DNA of 35,884 bases from Bacteroidota bacterium (GTDB lineage: Bacteria > Bacteroidota > Ignavibacteria > UBA10030 > BY39), in contig JAUXOG010000113.1 in the NCBI GenBank assembly GCA_030682385.1, positions 1 to 35,884 on the forward strand. Reading direction: 5' to 3'. This document shows positions 1 through 7,600 of the stretch, piece by piece. Under the pieces are notes generated by a model. That model searched no databases and was not told the DNA's origin. It saw only the letters and a list, made by a program, of their open reading frames with translations. Numbering within the stretch: position 1 is the stretch's first letter; each line of letters opens with the position of its first letter. The position numbers and the translations under genes were made by a program.

Positions 1-1962
1 CGTAATAAAAAATTGTGACCCTTCAGTATCTTTTCCTGAACTTGCCATACCTACAGAACCGGTTTCGTAAGTTATTGGTGAAAATTCAGAGCGAATCGAA
101 TACCCCGGTACTCCCCATCCCGTTCCTTCAGGATCACCCCCTTGAATTACAAAGTTCGGGACGATGCGATGGAAAACTGTTCCGCGGAAAAAACCTTTTT
201 CAACTAATCGAACAAAACTCAATACCGTAAAAGGCGCCGCATCGACATTAAGTTCTATCCGTATATCACCACGTATAGTTTCAATTTTAACAATCGGATG
301 TTTTCGGATTGAATCTAAATATTTATAATCATAATCTACATAGATCGGCTGCATGTGTAATTGAACATCTTTCGAGTAATCTTTGCCGGTAATCGACTTC
401 AACGCCAAGGCAGCTTCGTTTGCGATTGTCCGTTCCGGAACTTGCAACAGTCGGCGTAAACTTTTTAATGCTTTTTCGTCTTTCAGCAATCCTAATGTTG
501 TAATTATCTCCTGTATAGCATCTGTGTCTTGTGGAATCCTCAAGCGGTTCAAAGCATTCAATAACGGGTCAACCGATTCTTTTCTTAAAAATATAGAATC
601 GCGTAAAATAGTTGCTGCTGTAGAAACAACAGCAATCTCACGACTCTCAAGCCCGCTAATTATTTTGTTGTATGAATTTTCAATCAACTCTTTTTTATTA
701 ATTTGTCTTTTACACAACTGTTGCAACCCCTCTAATGCTGCCGCAGCGGTTAATGGGTCTTTGTGATCGCTAAATTTCAATAAATCATCAGCCACTTCAA
801 ATGAACCGGTTTGAGCCAATGCTTCTACAATTTTGGGAAGAAGTTGCCGTGAGGCATTCAGATTTTTGCGAAGAATATCGACAGCATTTTTTTTTACCAA
901 TTTTGCATAAGTAATGGATGCCTGCCCCTGATATTGCCAACGGTATGCGTCATCTGGATTTTCGACAATTCTTCGCAGCCATCGGAAAGTTTCTTGAATA
1001 GTCTTATTACCATTCTCCTCTTTTAAATTCGTGTTTGCAAAAGCTGATAATGCTGTTAAAGCGATGTGCATATTTTCATCATAGAACGCCCGCTTAAAAG
1101 TTTCTACTGCATTCTCGTTATTTTTCAAATCAAAATTTGCAAGTGCCCGAATAGCATTCACTCGCACGCGCCAATCACGATCATAATTTGCCATCCGTTG
1201 AAGCGGATCGAGACAATATTTTTCGTCCTTCAACCGTCCTAACAAAGTTGCCAAATTCATTCTCACAATCGGGTCGCCACTTTTATACATAGGGGCGATG
1301 TTATGAATCTCATTCAGAACCTCTTTATGACTTTCAGGTATTGAGCTGATTCGCATCAGTGCATACATTGTTCGCCAGTTCACCGGCGTTTCAGGATTGA
1401 TGAATGTAATTAAATACTTGATTGCATCGGAGTTATAAATATTTCGAATCGCAAATCGTGCAACCGACATAGTTAATCCGTTTACATAAACGCGCGGATA
1501 TAGAGTTCCATAACGAATCATCAGCTGATTGAGCGCCTCATCGGTTCCAAATTTACCAAGTTCTTCAATTAGCCGCTCATCAACTAATGTATTTCCTAAC
1601 TCCTTCCATATCAATTGAGTTTCTAAATCTACCTTCCCTTTCGGACTGAGCATAGTTCCGGTTTGCCCCAATGCAAAAGCAGCAGCGGTTTGAACTGCTC
1701 CACTTTGGTCCCTTAAATTTCTTACTAAAAGGTGTAGAACTGTTGTATCCTGAATGCTTCCGAAAGCATACGTTGCCTTTTCACGCACTAGCTCGTCGGT
1801 ATCAGAGAGAAAGCTGACCAACTTGCCGTCGTGAACTGTGCGTAAATCCTGCATCTTGAGAATAAGTTCAATCTTACTGCGTCTGATTTGCTCCTTCTCC
1901 TCTTCAGTTTGAGTAAAACTAACTGCGGAAATCAGAATGAATAAAAGAAATAATGTTTTCAT
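1..1962 (-). CDS. HEAT-repeat protein with C-terminal cyclophilin-type peptidyl-prolyl isomerase (3' end beyond window)
   Basis: Open from an ATG at 1962 to the window edge (654 codons, no stop), so the C-terminus is missing. Residues 1-18 look like a Sec signal peptide (MKTLFLLFILISAVSFTQ), implying a periplasmic or envelope location. Residues about 20-550 are helical HEAT-type repeats, for example SFLSDTDELVREKATYAFG followed by further units ending in AFALG. From about residue 555 a cyclophilin domain begins (HPIVKIETIRGDIRIEL), with the catalytic signature VFHRIVPNFVIQGGDP and GMASSGKDTEGSQFFIT. Cyclophilins isomerise prolyl peptide bonds, and HEAT arrays usually bind protein partners, so a chaperone scaffold is an inference. 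The start lies 10 bp after the stop of the TatD/radical SAM gene, suggesting co-transcription. The domain calls are firm; the client proteins are unknown. Confidence 0.9.
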   Translation of the reverse strand, partial: MKTLFLLFILISAVSFTQTEEEKEQIRRSKIELILKMQDLRTVHDGKLVSFLSDTDELVREKATYAFGSIQDTTVLHLLVRNLRDQSGAVQTAAAFALGQTGTMLSPKGKVDLETQLIWKELGNTLVDERLIEELGKFGTDEALNQLMIRYGTLYPRVYVNGLTMSVARFAIRNIYNSDAIKYLITFINPETPVNWRTMYALMRISSIPESHKEVLNEIHNIAPMYKSGDPIVRMNLATLLGRLKDEKYCLDPLQRMANYDRDWRVRVNAIRALANFDLKNNENAVETFKRAFYDENMHIALTALSAFANTNLKEENGNKTIQETFRWLRRIVENPDDAYRWQYQGQASITYAKLVKKNAVDILRKNLNASRQLLPKIVEALAQTGSFEVADDLLKFSDHKDPLTAAAALEGLQQLCKRQINKKELIENSYNKIISGLESREIAVVSTAATILRDSIFLRKESVDPLLNALNRLRIPQDTDAIQEIITTLGLLKDEKALKSLRRLLQVPERTIANEAALALKSITGKDYSKDVQLHMQPIYVDYDYKYLDSIRKHPIVKIETIRGDIRIELNVDAAPFTVLSFVRLVEKGFFRGTVFHRIVPNFVIQGGDPEGTGWGVPGYSIRSEFSPITYETGSVGMASSGKDTEGSQFFIT

Positions 1963-1972
1963 TTTTCCCTCT

Positions 1973-3385
1973 CTAAAAATATGGACGGTTTTTAAATTTT
2001 GCTCCAATTTTATTCTCTACAAATAAGCGTGCTTTTTTTTCATCTCCACCTGTAAGGTCAACAATCGTCATTGTTACATCACCGATAAGATTCACGGCTT
2101 CTTTTGCAAAATCTATCATTGCCGGAAAATATTTCTCACCGTCGATCCTCATCATCTCACCATATTGGGTGGGATCAGTGGAGTTTAAACTAATAGACAC
2201 CGAATCTACAACGCCAACAAGGTCGGGAACAATGTTGCGATGGTTGATGACATTGCCGTGACCATCTGTATTCAAACGGACTTTCCCGCCATTTTGTTTT
2301 ATCCACTTTCCAACTTCTTTTACAACATCAAGACGGATTGTCGGCTCGCCGAAACCACAGAAGACGACCTCATCATATTTCTTCGGGTCGCCGATAGCTT
2401 CAATAACTTCTGCCGAAGTTGGTTCTTTTTTGATTTTTAGATTATGACCTTTTACGAGAGCTTCCCCTTTTCGGTCGCAGAACCAACAATCTGCATCACA
2501 CCGGAGTGTGATGTTTAAATAAAGTGAGTTCTTAATTTTGTATGAGATGGTTGGCTCAGGAAATTTTCCAATACCGAATAATTTATAAATACCAAGATTG
2601 GATGTACGGCAAATATCCTCGACAGAAAGTTTTTGAATCTCGGCAACTTTTTCTGCAACATATTTTACGTAGGCGGGTTCATTCCTTTTGCCACGATGAG
2701 GAACCGGAGTTAAGTACGGACTGTCAGTCTCTAACAAAATGTGTTCGATGGAAACGTTTTCAACAACTTCAACGATTTTGGATTTTTGAGGGACCTTCGG
2801 CTTGAATGTAACAACACCCGGTACCGAGATATAAAATCCTAAATTGATAACTTTCCAAGCCAAACTCGAATCTCCGGCAAAAGAATGGAAAACACCTTTT
2901 GGTGCCGGATAACGATTCTTAGGGATGCTGCTGCGCCAGTTCGGTGCTTTTCGGACTTCTTCTTTCACGATTGAGATTGTGTCGGATTCTGCTTCCCGCA
3001 TGTGCACGATGATTGGCAGGTCGCGCCGCTGGGCTATCTCGATTTGCTTGGTAAATACTTTACGCTGGATTTCCTGTGGCGAATAGTTGTAGTGATAATC
3101 CAAACCTATTTCACCGATGGCAACAACTTTCGGGTGGTGGCTTAATTTTTCGATTTCTTCGAGGAGTTTGTCGCTTGCTTTTGCAGCATCGTGAGGATGA
3201 AAACCGACTGCTGCATAAATGAGGTCATATTTCTCGGCTAACTCAATTGCTTCCCTGCTCGTTTCGAGGTCGGTGCCGGGATTTATGATATACTCAACAC
3301 CAGCATCTTGAGCGCGTTTAACGACCTCGTTGATGTCGTTTTTATAATCGGCTGAATTTAAGTGTGCGTGTGAATCTATAAACAT
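1973..3385 (-). CDS. TatD-family metal-dependent hydrolase fused to a radical SAM domain
   Basis: 470 residues in two parts. Residues 1-265 are a TatD-type amidohydrolase: DSHAHL with metal ligands H6 and H8, GEIGLDYH with E92, IVHMR with H128, FHSF with H167 and ETDSP with D221. TatD enzymes are metal-dependent DNases/phosphodiesterases. Residues about 285-470 are a radical SAM domain with the iron-sulfur motif C296-x3-C300-x2-C303 (LRCDADCWFC) and a glycine-rich GFGEP element at 344-348 that fits SAM binding. I recall a radical SAM family described as TatD-associated, sometimes a separate gene and sometimes fused; the substrate is unknown to me. The radical SAM part is short (about 185 residues) and ends at FKNRPYF, so it is a minimal version. 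No clear Shine-Dalgarno precedes the ATG. The gene is followed after 10 bp by the HEAT/cyclophilin gene. Confidence 0.92.
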   Translation of the reverse strand: MFIDSHAHLNSADYKNDINEVVKRAQDAGVEYIINPGTDLETSREAIELAEKYDLIYAAVGFHPHDAAKASDKLLEEIEKLSHHPKVVAIGEIGLDYHYNYSPQEIQRKVFTKQIEIAQRRDLPIIVHMREAESDTISIVKEEVRKAPNWRSSIPKNRYPAPKGVFHSFAGDSSLAWKVINLGFYISVPGVVTFKPKVPQKSKIVEVVENVSIEHILLETDSPYLTPVPHRGKRNEPAYVKYVAEKVAEIQKLSVEDICRTSNLGIYKLFGIGKFPEPTISYKIKNSLYLNITLRCDADCWFCDRKGEALVKGHNLKIKKEPTSAEVIEAIGDPKKYDEVVFCGFGEPTIRLDVVKEVGKWIKQNGGKVRLNTDGHGNVINHRNIVPDLVGVVDSVSISLNSTDPTQYGEMMRIDGEKYFPAMIDFAKEAVNLIGDVTMTIVDLTGGDEKKARLFVENKIGAKFKNRPYF

Positions 3386-3460
3386 ATTTTTTCATTAATC
3401 AATTTGGATAAATATAGGATAAAAACGGTGAATTGGCAAAAGAGGAAAAGGGGGGAAGGG

Positions 3461-3500
3461 AAAAATGGATTGTTGGAATGATGGAATAATGGAGGGATGG
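3461..3500. repeat. Octamer tandem array (NNNNNTGG, 5 units)
   Basis: Five consecutive 8-bp units in register: AAAAATGG, ATTGTTGG, AATGATGG, AATAATGG, AGGGATGG. The last three bases are constant while the first five drift. The array sits in the roughly 200-bp non-coding stretch between the RelE-toxin remnant and the TatD/radical SAM gene. A 63-codon open frame across it is low-complexity and looks spurious. Confidence 0.7.
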
Positions 3501-3513
3501 AGGATTTATGATT

Positions 3514-3541
3514 CCCGCCTTTGCCGATGCTTCGGCGGGCA
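3514..3541. repeat. GC-rich palindrome (CCCGCC...GGCGGG family)
   Basis: CCCGCC at 3514-3519 pairs with GGCGGG at 3534-3539; an inner GCCGA/TCGGC alternative stem is also possible. The element is much more GC-rich than its surroundings. Related elements occur at 9037-9056, 13301-13336 and 13462-13498, so it belongs to a dispersed REP-like family in this genome. The rest of the 3386-3592 gap holds the octamer array and nothing else I can identify. Confidence 0.75.
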
Positions 3542-3592
3542 GGTTGGATTTTAGATTTGATTCACCCGACAGAGTCATTCTGACTCTCAATT

Positions 3593-3746
3593 TTATTTAT
3601 AGACATCACCGCGCCAATCAATCGCCTCAATATAAGCTTGACGGAGTTCAAAATTGAATTCGACAATAATTCTCAACTTACCGGAACGAATACGATAAAA
3701 TCCTCTCCCTGAAATTTTTTCAAAGCCGGCCCACTCGCCAACTCAT
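3593..3746 (-). pseudogene. RelE/ParE-type toxin remnant (deleted and frameshifted)
   Basis: An ATG at 3746 overlaps the antitoxin stop as ATGA, the usual antitoxin-toxin arrangement, and reads MSWRVGRL before a stop. A different frame from 3742 to 3593 encodes the C-terminal half of a RelE-like toxin: GFEKISGRGFYRIRSGKLRI, then IVEFNFELRQAYIEAIDWRG and DVYK. GFYRIRSGKLRI and the final WRGDVYK match the central strands and C-terminus of RelE/ParE toxins. Compared with the usual 85-95 residues, about 35-40 residues between the first strand and the GFYRIR strand are missing and the frame is broken, so it should be inactive. RelE toxins normally cleave ribosome-bound mRNA. The family call is fairly secure; the deletion is inferred from length and frame. 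Confidence 0.7.
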
Positions 3747-3940
3747 ACTCGGATTCTTCTACTATTGGCTACTTTGCGAGATGGTTTTCCATAGTGCTTC
3801 TCGATGTCGCCCTGTTCTTTTTCCGAGATAAAAGGTATAATTAGCGATCTCAGACTCATCATTTCCAGAGCAAGAACCTCGCGAACACTCTCTTTTACAG
3901 TCTCTTTTAACTCTTTTTTTGAAATGGTTATCGATGGCAT
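3743..3940 (-). CDS. Small antitoxin-like protein partnered with the broken RelE-type toxin
   Basis: 65 residues starting MPSITISKKELKETVKESV. The N-terminal two thirds are predicted helical and charged. The C-terminal part (SEKEQGDIEKHYGKPSRKVA, then the basic tail NSRRIRV) resembles antitoxins that sit directly upstream of RelE/ParE toxins. Its stop TGA overlaps the ATG of the toxin remnant by the ATGA arrangement. No DNA-binding fold is obvious from sequence alone. With the toxin eroded, this is an orphan antitoxin that may still be expressed. Confidence 0.65.
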   Translation of the reverse strand: MPSITISKKELKETVKESVREVLALEMMSLRSLIIPFISEKEQGDIEKHYGKPSRKVANSRRIRV

Positions 3941-3961
3941 TTTTTTGACTTAGTAATGGAT

Positions 3962-4324
3962 TTAAATTGGAAGATTTCGTAATCGTATTCTTCCCTTTTC
4001 AATAACGACAACTGATTTATACAAGTTCTGGTTTGGAGTTAATTCAAAAACTCGCTCTAATCGCTCAATACATTCTCGCTCGTTAAAATTTGCACCCCTG
4101 AAGAGAATTAATCCGGTTTCTTCGATTCTTAACAATGCAAACAAACGGGTAAAATCTAAATCAGCCGTAACTACTATACGATTCTCTTGAACGGCTCTTT
4201 TTAATATTTCATTATCCGGAGCAGACGATAACCCTATCTGGCTTGCATGTAAAGCATCATGACCTTGTTGACTTAACCATCTCGCCAAGTTAGGTGATAA
4301 AGGCATATCAACAAGAAATTTCAT
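3962..4324 (-). CDS. DUF5615-family PIN-like protein (putative toxin)
   Basis: 120 residues. The start MKFLVDMPLSPNLARWLSQQ with D6, and VVTADLDFTRL with an acidic pair near residue 55, are typical of the DUF5615/Mut7-C-like branch of PIN-fold nucleases. PIN domains use clustered acidic residues and a metal ion to cut RNA. The gene overlaps the upstream DUF433 gene by 4 bp (ATGA). DUF433 with DUF5615 is a recurrent presumed type II toxin-antitoxin pair. RNase activity is inferred from family membership. The length is normal and no damage is visible, so the module looks intact. Confidence 0.82.
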   Translation of the reverse strand: MKFLVDMPLSPNLARWLSQQGHDALHASQIGLSSAPDNEILKRAVQENRIVVTADLDFTRLFALLRIEETGLILFRGANFNERECIERLERVFELTPNQNLYKSVVVIEKGRIRLRNLPI

Positions 4325-4545
4325 TTTGAAAATTCTAATGTTTCTTCTTCAGCAAGAAAGGCGGCATATAATAAAGCCTCGTCTATATCTTCTGGTGCAA
4401 GGTAGGGATATGCGATTAAAATAGTGTCTTTAGTTTCACCTGAAGCTAACAAACCTAATAGGCGTGAAACTGGAAATCTCAAATCGCGTATGCAGGCTTT
4501 ACCTGTGCAAACGTTTGGATCGATTGTAATTCTTTTGAAATTCAT
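4321..4545 (-). CDS. DUF433-family protein (putative antitoxin)
   Basis: 74 residues from the ATG at 4545. I prefer this start to the in-frame one at 4569 because family members begin near RITIDPNVC and an AGAG purine stretch lies about 8-10 bases upstream. The signature is RITIDPNVCTGKACIRDLRF followed by PVSRLLGLLASG and YPYLAPEDIDEALLYAA, the small helix-turn-helix fold of DUF433. These proteins usually pair with DUF5615 PIN-like partners, as here with a 4-bp overlap, and probably bind DNA to autoregulate and neutralise the partner; that role is inferred. Confidence 0.85.
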   Translation of the reverse strand: MNFKRITIDPNVCTGKACIRDLRFPVSRLLGLLASGETKDTILIAYPYLAPEDIDEALLYAAFLAEEETLEFSK

Positions 4546-4612
4546 ATTTTTTTCTCTTTGCAATTTCAATACTAATTTAATTAATTTCGATTAGCATAGC
4601 AAGTTAAAGAAA

Positions 4613-4648
4613 CCAAAAACCCCACCAAGAATATGATGGGGTTTGGAT
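4613..4648 (-). terminator. Rho-independent terminator of the T9SS protease gene
   Basis: AAACCCCA at 4617-4624 pairs perfectly with TGGGGTTT at 4637-4644 around a 12-nt loop; outer CCAA/TTGG can extend it. On the minus strand the stem begins 9 nt after the protease stop and is followed by a T-rich run (TTTTTGGTTTCTTT). Confidence 0.8.
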
Positions 4649-4653
4649 TGGAC

Positions 4654-7600
4654 TTATCGGAGTAAAATCATTTTCTTCACTTGCACAAACGATTTACTTG
4701 GATCGTTTACACTTGTTGCTTCAAGTCTGTAAAAATAAACACCTGATGCAACTGCATTTCCGACATTATTCCTTGAATCCCATTGTGCTGTTTGATATCC
4801 TGCAACTTGAATATCATCCACAAGCGTCTTTACTTCTTGACCAAGTACGTTGTAAATTCTAATCGCGACTTTACTCTCAACTGGTAACTGATAATGAATA
4901 ACGGTTGTTGGATTGAAGGGATTGGGATAGTTTTGTTCGAGTGCAAAGGTTTTGGGTAAATCAACAAAACCACTCAGCTTAAGAACAATGTGCGATGTGC
5001 GATGTGCGATTTGAGAATTGCCACTTGAGCGCAAAGGAATTTCCTTATCATCAATTCTCAGATAAGCTGTAATATCCTTCTGTTTCAGTTCCCAATGTAT
5101 TTTTATTGGATATTCTGGTGAAGATAAACTAATAGGATATTCCTGTGTCTTTCCGCTGTCGACTGCTTCTAACATCCGATTTGAAGCAAAGCGTGCATCG
5201 AAGATACCAACAGGAGACAAAGGTGGCATTTCATAAAAATCTAATGAGAAATCTCCATTTGGTTTCTTTCCAAAAAATAATTTCTGCTCATTACCATTTG
5301 CATCAATTATGGTTAATGAATTGAATTCATTTAATAAATTTTCAGATGCAATTAGCTTTGCTGTCTTACCAACTCCATCCGAATATAAAAACAATTTACC
5401 ATCCAGATTTACTTTTATCCAGTAACCTTTACCGGGTTGGATTGTATCAGTTATAAAGTATCCTGACTTATAACCATAAAATTGCGACCTAATAATACCA
5501 GGAGGTTCCGTTGTAATTGATGAAGTGGCTACTGGATTGCTTATTGAGCCAATCATATTCCAACCAGATGAAACATTTATGCTATCTTCCGAAATAATCA
5601 AGCCATCCATTGGGATCGATTGGGAAGAGGAAAACTTCAACCAATAACCAACGCCATTTTTGAGTGTATCTCTAATAACATAGCTCCCTTGATAAGTAAA
5701 GGCGCTCGATTGAGCCGTTGGAAAAAGAGAAGTCTTTCTATAATCCGAAACCACTAATGGCACGGATATCATATTCCAGCCTTTGAAATAACTAAATGAG
5801 TCTACCTTTGTACTATGTATCGGACAAACCGGCATGCTTTCGACCATTGCATCAATCAAATGCATTCCTGTTGTCGCCGGGTCTGCCTCCCACTCATACA
5901 TCACCTCGGACATCCACGGACAATCGGCCATTAACGGAGTTGAATCTAATACGCAAACCGGTCGATTGCCATTCGGGTCCAGTGTAAGAAAATGGAAGTC
6001 ATCACCACCTAATCCAAAACTATTTGTCCACCCTGCAATCGCATACCCGCCATTAAATGTTTGAATCATTGGATAAGCTTCTTCAGATTTTGCACCTGGT
6101 ATACTCGGATGAACTCTTGACCATATAACTGAACCATTAGAACTGTTCAGTTTCATAATCAAGAAATTGGGATTTTGCGGCGCTCCAGGACCTCTACTAT
6201 AAGTCCATCCAGAAACCGCATAATTACCATCATTCGTCACAATCAGAGATTTATCATCCATAACTTTTTCTTCTTTCTCCCAACCATAAACATTGCTCCA
6301 AATTGGGGGGCCGGGTGTAGATGGAAATTTTGCGACGAAAATATTGGCAGTATCAAGCGCACCTGGACCATAAGTTCCAGTCCAACCCGCGACTTCAATG
6401 TTTCCATCAAAAGTGACCGAATAGGCCTCGTCATCTTTTGGTCCATACAAAACTTGGGTCCCAAGAAGATTGCCCATCGTATCTAAATACATTAGGAAGG
6501 CATCCCAATTGGGATCATACGTACAATAAAACCTTCCAACCACCGCATAGCCTCCTGGAATCTCAATTATACCGTACCCTTCATCTATGTGTGAGAGGAC
6601 TTGCCGGGCGTACGCTTTTGCCCACTGAACATCACCATTTGAGAATAATTTTATGACAATAATATTGGGAAATGGTTCCTCACCAAAACTATTGGTCCAA
6701 CCGGTCAGTGCATAACCGCCATCGCCCGTTTGAATTATTGAATATGCTTGATCATCTTGCAATCCACTATAGACTCTTCCCCATTGGAGATTTAAATTTA
6801 CATCCAGTTTTAGCACAAAAATGTCTGAACCACCGGCTCCATAACTTCTGGTCCAACCAGTTACGGCATACCCACCATCGGTAGTTGTAACCATTGAATA
6901 GGCTTGATCTGCCAGACCCCCAACTGAAATCTTTGCTGGACTCACTAGATTACCAGCACTGTCAATTCTAACGATTAGAACATTTGTGTTACCCGGCGTT
7001 GTAAAAGCAGTTGTCCAACCTGCAAGAACATATCCAAAGTCGGACGATTGAACTAAGGCAAAAGCCCGTTCTGACAAGTCTGTGCCATAAGTTCGACAAG
7101 GTAGATTCGCTCCGGGTTGTGGTGCAAACTGTAGAGCGCTTTGGACGTTTGGAAGCGGACCGATATTCTGGGTAGCTGGATACGTTCCCGATTGCTGCGG
7201 TGAGCCAGTATTATTTAGAATCGAGCGCATAGTTAGCGGTGATATTGTCTGACTCGGATAGAGATATTCAAAGCGGCTTTCAACGAGAGCAACTGCAGCA
7301 GCAACAATTGGCGAAGCACTTGATGTACCACCAAAAGTATCGGTATACCTGAGATTAATTCCTTCAGCGTTATAAAGGTCCTCATACCCGGTCGTCCTCA
7401 CGCATTCACCCCACCCTTGAAGGTCAACACGTGAACCATAGTTAGAAAACCAAAGCCGCGAGCGGTTCGTATCGCTACCACCAAATGCAGCTGGTGCAGC
7501 ACCTGCCCCTACAATGATTGCTCCGGAATTGTTTTGAGGCAAGAAGGGCCAATTACCATTATTACCTGTGCTATAAATTGGGTCATCCAAATTTTGCTCA

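Noticed and set aside
3399-3590. 63-codon minus-strand frame after the toxin remnant
   Set aside because: It is made of the octamer array and the GC-rich palindrome, giving a low-complexity translation.
5796-6884. Several plus-strand open frames of 60-100 codons opposite the protease
   Set aside because: They lie antisense to a well-supported repeat-containing coding region, have no start signals and no recognisable protein features.
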